A stretch of 64,000 nt of DNA from Dipteris shenzhenensis (Eukaryota; Polypodiophyta; Polypodiopsida; Gleicheniales), in NCBI GenBank assembly GCA_047967505.1, contig CM106541.1; one strand, 5' to 3'. The first letter of the stretch is position 1, and each line of letters opens with the position of its first letter. Positions 57,801 to 62,345 of this stretch are shown in pieces. The position numbers and the translations under genes were made by a program. The notes under the pieces are model-generated. The model ran no database searches and was not told the origin of the DNA. It saw nothing but the letters and a program-made list of their open reading frames with translations.

Positions 57801-59045
57801 TCCACTAGTCAAATTACCAGTACTGCCTCCCAAGTCTGCTGCTATTAGTGTTTATGAAGATTGCGTTCAGGCAAACCAGGTGTCCTCTTTTTTAGGAAAT
57901 ACTAAAATCAACACCTTATTGCCTTCTATATTTGGTTCATTGTGCAATAGTGATTACTAGCATTTCATTTTCGGCTCAGTTGAGTCTTATGGTCTTTTTC
58001 CAGGCTTTATTATACCGCTTATCAGGAGACTACAACCCATTGCATTCAGATCCAGAAGTAGCTACAATTGCAGGGTCTGTAGTCTCTCAGTGGATTGCAA
58101 ATGTTGTTATTATGAAAAGAGTATTGTGTCTCACTCTCTGATTTCTGTCTTGTATAATGTTTACCATCCCTTACATTTAAAACTTGTATTTATTCTGTTT
58201 TCCCGTGGCTTTTTGAATTGACATGGGTAATGTGCTGCGAGTATGGCATTAATATCTTGTAAATAGAACATAGCAGCTCATTTTGAACTGTGTTTGGACA
58301 TTTCTTTCACAACAAAATGGTAAAGATACCCCCTGAACATAATGTCTCACCATTATCTATGGCTGCTCAGTTTCTCGCGCCCCATACTGCATGGACTTTG
58401 CACCCTTGGTTTTGCTGTACGGGCAGTCATCCGATGCTTTTGTGGAGGGGAACCATCATCAGTTCAAGCTGTTCAGGGACGCTTCTTGCTTCATGTCTTC
58501 CCCGGGGAGACATTGAGAACAGAGATGTGGAGAGGTGACACATCTACAAGGTCAGACACATCTTTGAGGCTGTTGTTTAAATATGAAGTGTGGGTTTTCT
58601 TATCAGCCTTTTTAAATAAAAAGGTACGCTGTTTACTGGATGACTTTTATTTGAGGGCACAGTAATGTGGTTGCCCACACACTTGTGAATGGAGGTTCTC
58701 CAGATTGTGCCTAATTGAGAAAGATCAGATAACAAATTGTCATATTTTAGGACGTTAGTAGCAATTCTTTCCATGAGGTAACATTTGACGCGTTCAAAAA
58801 ATTATACAAGGCAATACAGTTGTGCAATCTAATTTGAGTGTTGTCACCTGTAAATTTTTGTAAGTTGGTGCAAATCTTCTTTGTATGATGAGAGGTAGCA
58901 ATTATCTGTAACATCCTGGAATTACTAAGAGATTTTCTTGCCTTTCTTCCCACTTTTCAGGATCTATTTTCTGTGCAGCGTGAAGGAAAGATCTCGGGCA
59001 GTGCTTTCTGGAGTGATATCACTAAACTCACCTTCACGTCTATAA
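12583..59045 (+). CDS. ECH2: Peroxisomal enoyl-CoA hydratase 2 (ECH2), 11-exon gene
   Basis: Joined CDS: 12583-12642, 13905-13927, 42591-42696, 42968-43038, 43128-43200, 47296-47335, 47478-47550, 57714-57879, 58004-58074, 58371-58550, 58961-59045. These total 948 nt, giving 315 codons and a TAA stop, with every junction GT-AG and in phase. By homology the enzyme hydrates trans-2-enoyl-CoA to (3R)-hydroxyacyl-CoA and acts in peroxisomal beta-oxidation of unsaturated fatty acids with even-position cis double bonds. Visible evidence: an N-terminal hotdog half with [13 protein letters not shown] (residues 29-41) and [18 protein letters not shown] (89-106), then the hydratase-2 motif [11 protein letters not shown] (208-218) with catalytic Asp213 and His218, then [13 protein letters not shown] (about 231-243). 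The last three residues are SRL, a PTS1 signal. Length matches the Arabidopsis protein (about 309 aa). An in-frame TGA two codons before the ATG fixes the start. No coding defect is visible, so I infer a functional gene. Confidence 0.95.
13905..13927 (+). CDS. ECH2: ECH2 exon 2, 23-nt micro-exon
   Basis: Acceptor CAATGCAG and donor GTGAGA bracket 23 nt that read GSCSYTE plus the first two bases of an Arg codon. Joined to exon 1 and exon 3 this gives exactly eight residues between PE and DVA, the spacing of the family (TRYTYNER in Arabidopsis). Phase 0 in and phase 2 out both fit. Intron 2 (28,663 bp) follows. Confidence 0.82.
14350..14394. repeat. (TC)n microsatellite
   Basis: About 22 TC units with one CG interruption, inside ECH2 intron 2. 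Confidence 0.95.
14574..14616. repeat. (TC)n microsatellite
   Basis: A pure run of about 21 TC units, inside ECH2 intron 2. Confidence 0.95.
15400..17464 (-). pseudogene. Decayed Ty3/Gypsy gag-protease
   Basis: From 17464 downwards the minus strand codes a gag N-terminus: [20 protein letters not shown], then a long Glu/Arg/Ala coiled coil (17390-17130). After a frameshift comes the retrotransposon gag core near 16960-16650, with [31 protein letters not shown] and [11 protein letters not shown]. The reading then jumps frames repeatedly. A protease-like end with [12 protein letters not shown] is readable near 15910-15870. Stops and frameshifts throughout mark a dead copy. Gag and protease order is normal; RT and integrase are absent. 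No LTR of this element is recognised. Confidence 0.7.
17484..18031 (+). mobile_element. 5' LTR of a plus-strand LTR retrotransposon
   Basis: Starts TGTGGAAC and ends TTTCA, followed after one base by a primer-binding site identical to the initiator tRNA-Met type. No second LTR copy is present in the window, so the start is inferred from the TG end rule. Confidence 0.55.
18033..18044 (+). other. Primer-binding site, tRNA-iMet type
   Basis: TGGTATCAGAGC, the standard plant Copia/Gypsy PBS, directly after the proposed LTR end. Confidence 0.75.
18503..18765 (-). repeat. Copia 3' LTR
   Basis: Read on the minus strand it begins TGTGAGAGTT and ends CTTTAACA, with a pyrimidine-rich end typical of plant Copia LTRs. 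The 113-bp part 18653-18765 is repeated at 24169-24282 with one 1-bp indel. Confidence 0.8.
18754..20256 (-). pseudogene. Copia reverse transcriptase and RNase H, RT internally deleted
   Basis: 500 codons. RT starts near residue 35 with KWKEAMEEE and [10 protein letters not shown]. Motif A is [10 protein letters not shown] (Asp145) and motif C is YVDD (177-180). Between YVQQPQGFE and [11 protein letters not shown] roughly 60 residues expected in the family, including the LYGLKQAPR region, are missing without loss of frame. RNase H follows with [13 protein letters not shown] and CDNQS, and the end reads ADMLTKAL. The catalytic pocket lacks motif B, so this RT should be dead. Confidence 0.9.
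20156..22330 (-). pseudogene. Copia gag zinc knuckle, protease and integrase
   Basis: 724 codons in the same frame as the gag part. Order: Arg/Gly-rich linker; CCHC knuckle [14 protein letters not shown] near residues 113-126; protease [13 protein letters not shown] near 182-194; GAG-pre-integrase with [10 protein letters not shown] and CEPCALGK; integrase core with [30 protein letters not shown] and [10 protein letters not shown]; and the C-terminal [13 protein letters not shown]. The frame is lost near 20170-20250 by a frameshift, and the RT continues in another frame. Protease and integrase motifs are complete. Confidence 0.9.
22337..22906 (-). pseudogene. Copia gag N-terminal part (stop-terminated)
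   Basis: 189 codons starting [20 protein letters not shown]. The [12 protein letters not shown] and [18 protein letters not shown] stretches are typical of the UBN2/gag family of plant Copia. A TGA follows ESNSP, and the same frame continues at once as QHLVTSLM, where relatives read through. So a single substitution splits gag. The rest lies in the adjoining frame from 22330. Confidence 0.85.
22907..24168 (-). repeat. Copia leader with a repeated module
   Basis: On the + strand the motif AAACCCTAATTTCGAGAT, or a close variant, starts at 23486, 23579, 23731, 23876 and 24019, so the last four copies are spaced about 143-152 bp. CTGCTGAA-like words precede several copies. This is a degenerate tandem array in the untranslated leader. 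Confidence 0.7.
24169..24282 (-). repeat. Copia 5' LTR, truncated
   Basis: Matches the first 113 bp of the 3' LTR almost exactly, then breaks off at 24169. About 150 bp of LTR plus the PBS appear deleted. Confidence 0.8.
25363..25405. repeat. (GA)n microsatellite at a LINE 3' end
   Basis: About 21 GA units directly beside the LINE 3' UTR word TTATTAACGTCCAC. Confidence 0.9.
25502..26101 (-). pseudogene. LINE ORF2 C-terminal domain with zinc-binding motif
   Basis: 199 codons colinear with the last part of the ORF2 at 37488-40784: [17 protein letters not shown] versus [17 protein letters not shown], then [11 protein letters not shown] versus [11 protein letters not shown]. The shared Cys/His motif [20 protein letters not shown] (C-x2-C...H...C) comes last before the stop. 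The N-terminal RT and endonuclease are absent. Confidence 0.8.
26270..27042 (-). pseudogene. LINE ORF1 remnant
   Basis: Heptad-like stretch [20 protein letters not shown] followed by [16 protein letters not shown], then several frame changes and stops. Position upstream of the ORF2 tail and the coiled-coil character fit a LINE ORF1. Sequence similarity to the ORF1 at 40914-41840 is weak. Confidence 0.45.
27150..27380. repeat. GTACGG-rich degenerate repeat
   Basis: CTGTACGG-like words recur about ten times, for example GGGGCTGTACAGAGAGG, GGGGCTGTATGG and GGGACTGTACGAGCTGTACGG. A related array lies inside the Gypsy element at 36060-36400. Confidence 0.6.
27382..27476. repeat. (GA)n and (GAAA)n microsatellite
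   Basis: A long GA run followed by about four GAAA units, directly beside the next LINE tail. Confidence 0.95.
27477..27660 (-). mobile_element. LINE 3' tail fragment
   Basis: Begins GTTAACGTCCACAGAAGGCC followed by CGGGCCTATGGGAC, the same 3' word order as at 25421, 33556 and 42321. No ORF remains. Confidence 0.6.
28030..28072. repeat. (GA)n microsatellite
   Basis: A pure run of about 21 units, directly followed by the LINE-like tail AGTTAAAGTCTTTGAAAGAC. Confidence 0.95.
28073..28260 (-). mobile_element. LINE-like 3' tail, second subfamily (copy 1)
   Basis: AGTTAAAGTCTTTGAAAGAC, then GGGTCTATGAGACTA, then AAACACTA.TA.AAAGTATT. The same order recurs at 28950-29090. Confidence 0.5.
28748..29145. 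repeat. Duplicated segment GAGGATGG..TGGTATCATTGTGG
   Basis: GAGAGGATGGGAACTATGGT at 28750 recurs as GAAGAGGATGGAAACTACGG at 29089, both followed by TGGTATCATTGTGGT.GTCCTCT. The copies are about 340 bp apart. Confidence 0.6.
28950..29145 (-). mobile_element. LINE-like 3' tail, second subfamily (copy 2)
   Basis: GAAAGAAAGAAAG leads into TTAAAGTCTTTGAAAGAC, GGGTTTATGAGACTA and AAACACTAGTATAAAATATT. A following stretch GAGGATGG.AACTA.GGT.TGGTATCATTGTGGT also occurs at 28750-28790, so two related fragments overlap here. Confidence 0.5.
30610..31080 (-). pseudogene. Decayed LINE reverse transcriptase fragment
   Basis: Two overlapping minus-strand frames give [20 protein letters not shown] followed by [13 protein letters not shown]. 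The region corresponds to [20 protein letters not shown] and [14 protein letters not shown] of the ORF2 at 37488-40784. The catalytic YADD reads YAND. Frameshifts are frequent. Confidence 0.75.
31640..31832 (+). mobile_element. 241-bp retroposon, 5'-truncated copy A
   Basis: Matches the last about 190 bp of the copies at 44719 and 46911: TTGCTTTGCTTGCTAAGTAT, the T-rich middle, CTAAATTTGTATGATTGGA and the end CTTACAAAGGTATA. The first about 50 bp do not match. Orientation is given by the open reading of the two exon-like parts. Confidence 0.7.
33532..33553. repeat. (GAA)n microsatellite, LINE 3' terminus
   Basis: About seven GAA units at the 3' end of the large LINE. Confidence 0.85.
33633..34064 (-). 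repeat. Gypsy 3' LTR
   Basis: 432 bp, TG to CA, about 98% identical to the 5' LTR. Contains repeated words such as GTGTGTACYCC and GTGTCYCGTCGAAAGG. Confidence 0.93.
34121..35128 (-). pseudogene. Gypsy integrase core with C-terminal chromodomain
   Basis: 335 codons. The integrase core has Asp5 ([12 protein letters not shown]), Asp46 (IISDRDPKF) and Glu82 (DGQTERVNQ), giving the 35-residue D-E spacing. [20 protein letters not shown] and [20 protein letters not shown] follow as in chromoviruses. The last about 50 residues ([26 protein letters not shown]) are a chromodomain, which in this group guides insertion to heterochromatin. This part has no stop, but it is separated from RNase H by a frameshift and a stop. 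Confidence 0.9.
35199..36308 (-). pseudogene. Gypsy RNase H and integrase zinc-binding region
   Basis: 369 codons. The first about 75 residues are a Pro/Ala-rich reading of the GC-rich repeat and are probably not ancestral. Retrotransposon sequence starts near [18 protein letters not shown] (the end of RT). RNase H follows with [11 protein letters not shown] (Asp120), [11 protein letters not shown] (Glu157) and TDHHSLKY (Asp182). The linker [20 protein letters not shown] leads to integrase. A 1-nt frameshift near 35270 ends the frame; the next frame reads [14 protein letters not shown] and contains a TGA before the following ORF. Confidence 0.88.
36060..36410. repeat. GC-rich repeats with 23-bp period inside the Gypsy
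   Basis: Units such as ACTGTACGGCGCAGGGCTGG plus CGG start at 36202, 36225, 36248 and 36271, with looser copies on both sides. The block stands where RT, protease and gag should be. Confidence 0.8.
37004..37015 (-). other. Gypsy primer-binding site
   Basis: TGGTATCAGAGC on the minus strand, one base after the LTR end; initiator tRNA-Met type. Confidence 0.9.
37017..37448 (-). repeat. Gypsy 5' LTR
   Basis: 432 bp, same ends as the 3' LTR, followed on the minus strand by one base and the PBS. Confidence 0.93.
37488..40784 (-). pseudogene. LINE ORF2: endonuclease, reverse transcriptase, zinc motif
   Basis: One frame of 1,099 codons with two stops. The apurinic-like endonuclease is at the N-terminus: [34 protein letters not shown] and [14 protein letters not shown] follows: [14 protein letters not shown] (catalytic Asp, 38993-38991), [14 protein letters not shown], and [11 protein letters not shown] (YADD at 38702-38691). 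The C-terminus has [20 protein letters not shown], a C-x2-C...H...C motif. Stops at about 39942 (GY*VNEA) and 39267 (EN*IKPIY) are both TAG and both fit single-base changes from TGG. The frame upstream of 40784 is open to a TAG at 40826-40824, with an earlier ATG at 40901, so the true start may be there. Confidence 0.9.
40914..41840 (-). CDS. LINE ORF1 protein
   Basis: 308 codons without defect, by homology an RNA-binding LINE ORF1p that packages the element RNA. A Ser/Thr-rich N-terminus is followed by a long coiled coil (about residues 105-170, e.g. [20 protein letters not shown]). The C-terminal RNA-binding domain starts near [18 protein letters not shown] and contains [11 protein letters not shown], as in L1-type ORF1 (transposase_22-like). 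It ends GTPFYVT before TAA (40916-40914). Twelve bases later an ATG (40901) opens ORF2 in the same frame. This is an element gene, not a host gene. Confidence 0.8.
   Translation of the reverse strand: MASTSLNKRINRSGISAHSTPLAKSSGGSMKNSLSITPTRTSALQMTAISEPPTIILDGQAAPFIPAQGNILTAPFMSVQGDTVDTFSNETGIWTFLTALQGTMDRQQQEIHQLSLKCQHLEYKNADLEQRVAMQESSIASLEQKTVIQEEKVAEMEQILENMRANMTQQPQLDCKQDIGTSGTWASKVVNGHAQTNAHIEKGKKIEEGIDANEYKEREKRSQNIVLRGLSEKEKETPLSLAKDIEDFFAEHFAMQEVVVFRAHRVGRKRDENSSHRAIVCTMLDTRKREIILDSSRIYLKGTPFYVT
41941..42183 (-). repeat. LINE 5' UTR monomers, 181-bp period
   Basis: GCAAAAAGATCCTGACGGCC (41941) recurs as GCAAAAGGATCCTGACGGTC (42122). CGTTTGTGTTTTACCCCCC and CGTTTGGGTTTTACCCCCCC follow in each, ending at GAAGCTGATGGTG and GAGCTGTTGGTG. 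Matching flanks upstream (CGCACGCACGATAA and CGCGCGACAGACAATAA) suggest two tandem units. Confidence 0.75.
42245..42281. repeat. (GA)n microsatellite
   Basis: About 18 GA units between the 5' end of the large LINE and another LINE tail. Confidence 0.95.
42290..42480 (-). mobile_element. LINE 3' tail fragment
   Basis: TTATTAACGTCTATGAAAGC followed by CCTACGAGACC matches the tails at 25421 and 27479. Nothing upstream of the 3' UTR remains. Confidence 0.6.
42490..42563. repeat. (GT)n-(GA)n microsatellite next to exon 3
   Basis: A GT run is followed by a GA run that ends 27 bases before ECH2 exon 3. The connecting GAGTTAATCAAATCTTTGAA resembles the tail word at 28071 (GAGTTAAAGTCTTTGAAAG). Confidence 0.9.
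42591..42696 (+). CDS. ECH2: ECH2 exon 3 (residues 28-63)
   Basis: The first G completes the Arg codon and then 35 codons start [13 protein letters not shown], strongly conserved in plant ECH2. The acceptor is TGAATTTTAG and the donor AAG/GTACAC. The acceptor is preceded by a GT/GA microsatellite rather than a clear pyrimidine tract. Intron 3 is 271 bp. Confidence 0.93.
42968..43038 (+). CDS. ECH2: ECH2 exon 4 (residues 64-86)
   Basis: Begins [11 protein letters not shown], matching VLPTFASLFTL of the Arabidopsis enzyme. Acceptor TTTGTAG, donor AA/GTATAT, phase 2 out. Intron 4 is only 89 bp. Confidence 0.93.
43128..43200 (+). CDS. ECH2: ECH2 exon 5 (residues 87-111)
   Basis: Reads [19 protein letters not shown] after the split Asn codon. 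LLLHG and the YxEIYxPL stretch are family hallmarks in the N-terminal hotdog fold. Acceptor CATGCAG, donor CAA/GTAAGA. Intron 5 (4,095 bp) follows and contains a Gypsy fragment and two copies of the 241-bp retroposon. Confidence 0.94.
44541..44567. repeat. (GA)n microsatellite
   Basis: About 13 GA units in ECH2 intron 5. Confidence 0.9.
44719..44959 (+). mobile_element. 241-bp retroposon, copy B
   Basis: Same length and ends (AGAGACTCC to AAAGGTATA) as copy C at 46911, roughly 93% identical by eye. It contains an intron-like T-rich core between GTATGT and TGTGTAG. No flanking duplication is visible for this copy. Confidence 0.75.
45535..45730 (+). pseudogene. Ty3/Gypsy integrase fragment
   Basis: The plus strand reads [20 protein letters not shown] followed by [10 protein letters not shown], the first-aspartate region of a Gypsy integrase core. 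A stop follows at once (AAGACACGGTAA), and no other element parts are adjacent. Confidence 0.75.
45794..45833. repeat. (CT)n microsatellite
   Basis: About 20 CT units. Confidence 0.95.
46911..47151 (+). mobile_element. 241-bp retroposon, copy C, with 15-bp target duplication
   Basis: Flanked by TTGTAGTCACTTGCA at 46896-46910 and 47152-47166, an exact 15-bp direct repeat typical of target-primed retroposition. The insert begins AGAGACTCC and ends CAAAGGTATA. It ends 144 bases before ECH2 exon 6. No poly(A) tail and no clear pol III A/B boxes are visible, so it is not a standard tRNA-derived SINE. Confidence 0.85.
47296..47335 (+). CDS. ECH2: ECH2 exon 6 (residues 112-124)
   Basis: A 40-nt exon coding [13 protein letters not shown] plus one base. 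It aligns without gaps with the Arabidopsis stretch that ends LAGLQDKG. Acceptor TTGTTAG, donor G/GTATTA. Intron 6 is 142 bp. Confidence 0.88.
47478..47550 (+). CDS. ECH2: ECH2 exon 7 (residues 125-148)
   Basis: Reads KAAILETES after the split Glu codon, matching KAAILELET of the family, and ends GEAICMS plus AG. Acceptor GCTGGCAG, donor AG/GTATTC. Intron 7 (10,163 bp) follows. Confidence 0.92.
48768..49826 (+). repeat. LTR-like repeat, left copy
   Basis: About 1,059 bp starting TGTGGG and ending ATTGCA. It carries TATAAAAG (49556-49563) and AATAAA (49644-49649), the promoter and poly(A) spacing expected of an LTR. A shorter copy lies at 55123-55709. No standard PBS follows, so the boundaries are provisional. 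Confidence 0.55.
49827..50736 (+). other. Internal region next to the left LTR-like repeat
   Basis: No ORF. Recurrent words (CAGTTT..AGTTAT, TTGACCAAGT, TATTGGCCCAGT) suggest the untranslated leader of the same LTR element, but there is no coding evidence. Confidence 0.3.
50886..54176 (-). pseudogene. L1-type LINE ORF2, multiply broken
   Basis: Endonuclease remnants: [15 protein letters not shown] and LALQEIKA near 54170-54050, [16 protein letters not shown] near 53750, [15 protein letters not shown] near 53480. RT remnants: [20 protein letters not shown] and [10 protein letters not shown] (52800-52700), [27 protein letters not shown] near 52370, and the catalytic FADD near 52075-52060. The C-terminus (51407-50886) has a zf-RVT-type domain: [37 protein letters not shown]. 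Many stops and frame changes. Confidence 0.85.
54334..55118 (-). pseudogene. L1-type LINE ORF1 (DUF4283 and zinc knuckle)
   Basis: A first frame (55118-54861) has [20 protein letters not shown], then [10 protein letters not shown] and [18 protein letters not shown], a DUF4283-type gag-like domain. A second frame (54810-54334) continues with the zinc knuckle [15 protein letters not shown] and an acidic tail. The two frames differ, so ORF1 is broken. Confidence 0.75.
55123..55709 (+). repeat. LTR-like repeat, right copy (internally deleted)
   Basis: Colinear with 48785-49833 but lacks about 480 bp corresponding to 49028-49505. The break lies at short AAAAGC/AAATGCAG words. TATAAAAG (55426-55433) and AATAAA (55523-55528) are kept. 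Its left end abuts the 5' end of the L1-type LINE. Confidence 0.55.
57714..57879 (+). CDS. ECH2: ECH2 exon 8 (residues 149-204)
   Basis: Completes the Arg codon and continues [12 protein letters not shown], matching [12 protein letters not shown] of the Arabidopsis enzyme. A Pro/Ser-rich linker between the two hotdog halves follows. Acceptor TTGTCAG, donor CCAG/GTGTCC. Intron 8 is 124 bp. Confidence 0.95.
58004..58074 (+). CDS. ECH2: ECH2 exon 9, catalytic hydratase-2 motif
   Basis: Codes [20 protein letters not shown]. This fits the hydratase-2 signature, with Asp213 and His218 as the catalytic pair. Acceptor TTTCCAG, donor AGG/GTCTGT; the downstream GT is required by phase. Intron 9 is 296 bp. 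Confidence 0.97.
58371..58550 (+). CDS. ECH2: ECH2 exon 10 (residues 228-287)
   Basis: Starts [15 protein letters not shown] and includes [18 protein letters not shown], all conserved in the C-terminal hotdog half. Of two possible donors, only ACAAG/GTCAGA at 58551 keeps the frame into exon 11. Intron 10 is 410 bp. Confidence 0.95.
58961..59045 (+). CDS. ECH2: ECH2 exon 11 with PTS1 C-terminus
   Basis: Completes an Arg codon, then reads [17 protein letters not shown] and ends in SPSRL before TAA at 59043-59045. The KER and AVLSG stretches match KERNKTVLAG of the family. SRL is an accepted PTS1 tripeptide (the Arabidopsis protein ends SSL). Confidence 0.92.
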
Positions 59046-60014
59046 TTCTATATTCTCAGCTCTTTCGAAACTGAGCAGAAATGATGATTGATAGGCAAAT
59101 TATAAGGGAAGTACAACAGTACGTCCTTTTTAGCAAGAGGCCTATACTTTTTTTAAGCAAAAGGTGCTCTTTAAAAGCTTTCTGTATTCGTTTCTCTCTT
59201 GTATATAAAATAGGTTGCCCTTTTACATCTCATTATAAGCCTGAAGTGCACATACACGTACATGGAGCTGAAGATAATTATCTTAAGGTGCAAATAGAGA
59301 TGGTCAGCCAAAAACCTCTGAATGTAATTTGGGACCATCTCTTCGGCTGTTCTTAGGAAGCACAGAAGGTCCCTTAACCCATGGTCTGCTTTAAATTCCA
59401 CAAATCAAGATTTAAAAGGATGATAGCATAGGAATCTAGAACCTTACATTGTGTACCAATTCTATTGTGAAATAGGCTATACCATATAGTCTGAAGTCCA
59501 GACCATATTGTTTGGAATTTTTACACGCAATAAACAGCACTTTTCTGCTTGTATTGGACGACAACAGTTTCATGTGCTTATTTAAATTGTCATGGGGCTA
59601 TAACTTTTAACTGTGAATGGATCTAGGACATTCAAATATGGAACTTGGCAACTTCCAGTCTTATGCAAAGTTAATGTCCAACCTCATATATGTGTATTCT
59701 AGTCACAATAGATGTCTCTGATTCTTATGGTGGAGAAACTTCATATAATGCAAAGAAAAATCTTGATCAAACAAGAGTTTAGAAATATATTAATGTTCTC
59801 AGCAATAATGATTGGAATTTTTCTTGATCCAGTGTATTTGAATTGAGTGTTTAGATTTGCAGGCTTTTAGGATGCATGCCATTCTTTCCCTGTGTTGCTT
59901 CAATACAACTAAAATTATTCTCTCTTGAGCTTTAAAAAATCCTATCTTTGTGTGGAATAGGGAATTTATTCTTGATAGACATCTTTTTCGACATCTTATA
60001 ACTCTGCAACATCC
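59046..60014 (+). other. ECH2 3' UTR and downstream DNA
   Basis: AT-rich with no convincing ORF; contains the candidate poly(A) signal at 59529. Confidence 0.4.
59529..59534 (+). terminator. Candidate poly(A) signal of ECH2
   Basis: AATAAA lies 484 bases after the stop codon, followed by T-rich DNA. It is the first canonical signal I see after 59045, but plant poly(A) signals are degenerate, so the true 3' end could be nearer. Confidence 0.3.
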
Positions 60015-60287
60015 ATGCTTGAAAGAAGGCCAAAACTTGCAAACATTAGGGTGAACTACTTGGCTAACTCAATCCATTCTGAAATAATATTTGCACTTGC
60101 TTTTGGATCTCTTCTTGTTGGGATTTATATAGTATGGAGTTCTATTAGAGTATTATTGGGAATAAGGTCTATTGTTAGATCTTCAAGCCTTGTGGTGGAA
60201 AGATCTTTGGCAAATCTTGGAAAAGACACCGACGAAATCCCTTGTAACAGCTCTCCTCTCATGAGAGAATTCTTAAATACCTCATAG
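60015..60287 (+). CDS. Hypothetical small membrane protein or exon
   Basis: 90 codons from an ATG in AT-rich DNA. A basic N-terminus (MLERRPKLANIRVNY) precedes a strong hydrophobic segment, IIFALAFGSLLVGIYIVWSS (about residues 24-43), then an Arg/Ser-rich tail. The frame is open upstream of the ATG to a TAG at about 59976. That could be a splice acceptor, so this may be the last exon of a larger gene. I do not recognise a family. Composition is more protein-like than neighbouring frames, but this could be chance. Confidence 0.3.
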   Translation: MLERRPKLANIRVNYLANSIHSEIIFALAFGSLLVGIYIVWSSIRVLLGIRSIVRSSSLVVERSLANLGKDTDEIPCNSSPLMREFLNTS

Positions 60288-61298
60288 GTGCGACTTTTTG
60301 AAACTCTAGGCTGTAAAATATTATTCTTGTTGTGGCAATGATTTGTACTAGTCTTCTTGCAGTAGTCGTGTGTTGGCTGTATTGGTAGTCACGCCATGGT
60401 TGACAAAGAATAGCATCCACTCCACCAAATCAACAGGATCCAAGTACCCTTGTCGGACCTTGCTTGCAGAGCATAGCAAGTGCACTGTTGGGGAAATGAT
60501 GAAATGTTATTGTATCACTCCAAGTCTAAGGAGATAATGTTGTGGGCTGATCTGGTTTTATACCTTGTTTTGTGAAAAGGGCATTCCATAAACTTGTACA
60601 CTCTGCAGTATTGTGAATAAAACTATGACCGTAGTTTTGTGAATATTGACTAATAGTGATATTGCATTACCTTGAATACTAAGTAGTACTTGTGTTGTAG
60701 GTTCTCCAAGTCTTTCATTGATATTTTTGGTGTTTGTAAACCTTGCAGAATCTACAAATAAGTCTATTTTAGGAAAGAGACTTCACCTGGGGAAGTAGAT
60801 AGGAGGGCTTGCCTTGATTCAAAAGTGCGGGATGAAAGCACGGCCTCTTTTGACTTGAAGTAATCTTGGAGGTTTCCAATAGAACATGATGCTAAGGGGA
60901 GCAAAGAGTAAGCAATGCGAGCCACTTTACCTAAAAGATTAAAAGCACAGAGATTCTTTTTATCTTCCATTGTCTCTTTCTTTTTTCACATCCTTTCCCA
61001 CTTGATGATTCCATGGATAAGTTTGACCATATCACTTAGATACAGAATCTTGCATTAAGACAATAGTGGACTTGACAGGTTGAACCGAGTATCCTAGTCA
61101 CTATTCCCCATGATCGACGAGCACATTTGAGGTATAAGAGAAAAGGAGCACGTCATGATAATGCTAATTAGACAACCTAAGGCGCTTGGAATGGGATTGT
61201 GCAGAAATGATCTTGTTTGCAGTGGGTCAAGCTCGTCAGCACAATTATATGGGTTTTCAGGATGCACTAGCTCTAACAAGTGCTAGGGCACACAATAG

Positions 61299-61424
61299 CG
61301 ATCAATGGAGAGCATAGTTGATATGAGTTTTCAGAAGGAGCCACTAGCTCTGATCAATAGGGAGCATGTCGATTGTGAAGTAGAAACCCGATTAATGGGG
61401 AGCATAGCGATTGTGAGCAACAAA
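61299..61424. repeat. Short repeats around GATCAATGGGGAGCATAGCG
   Basis: Three imperfect copies: GATCAATGGAGAGCATAGTT, GATCAATAGGGAGCATGTCG and GATTAATGGGGAGCATAGCG, the last two followed by ATTGTGA. Confidence 0.6.
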
Positions 61425-62239
61425 AACCCAGTGAGAATCTCAATTTGAGAAGAAAGGTTTTTACTTTGAAGGCCTGATATATGTCTGTTTGCCTCAATGC
61501 AAGTTGCAACTCAATAAGCAAACCCAAAACTACAACCAGAACCACGAAGAGTATTCTATTCAAGAAGTTCCTGAATCTCTTACGATGGTGATGAAGTTAA
61601 GCATGTGCCAATTGGCAAAGTGTGTTTTTTACGTAATAAACCTTTCTATTGCAAGAGAGTTCATACAACAAAGTACGAGGTATGATCGATCCAACGGTGT
61701 CGTAGATGGGTGAGCCAAGGAAGACATGATCGTGGAGTCGCATGATGTAGCATACAAGGTGAGGAAGGAAGATCTATGGGGTATACAAGGGTGGTGATGA
61801 CGGATCCAAGGGTGGTTTTGTCTTGGGAGAGAGGAGGTTCACGGGAGAGAAAGCAAAGGCACTGTTGTAGAGCCTACCGTGGTCCAATTGCCAGTGATGA
61901 AGGAATCAATGCCAAGCAACAAGCGGTGTGTAGGGGAGGGTGTCGTGAATCTAGTGGGGCAAGGTTGCTACTAGTAAAGCTGGGGTATGATTTCTTCAGG
62001 TTCGTGCATTTGGAGTAGTAGGGCGTGTGGGTTGCCTTCGCCTTCTCCACCTTGAAGAAGACCTTATTCTTGTTAATGTCAAGCAAAGCGTTTTGCTCCA
62101 TTTAGTGGAAAACGCTCCCAAAAAAAAAGAGACATGTGTAGCTTGGAGAGAAGAGCCTTCCACGTACCACAAAGAAGGAGCTCTTGGATGGAGGCTTGGA
62201 AGGGGAGGAGGTGGAAAGACAAGAGGCAGCTTTAGGGGC

Positions 62240-62345
62240 AAGGAGGAGATAGAAGGTCAATGAAATGGAGGAGATGGAAGGTCACCTTCGGGAGGAAGGA
62301 GGAGATGGAAGGTTAATAAAATGAAAGGAGGAGATGGAAGGTCTC
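62240..62345. repeat. Tandem repeat GGAGGAGATGGAAGGT
   Basis: Four copies at 62241, 62267, 62299 and 62328 with spacings of 26-32 bp and near-identical cores. Confidence 0.8.
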
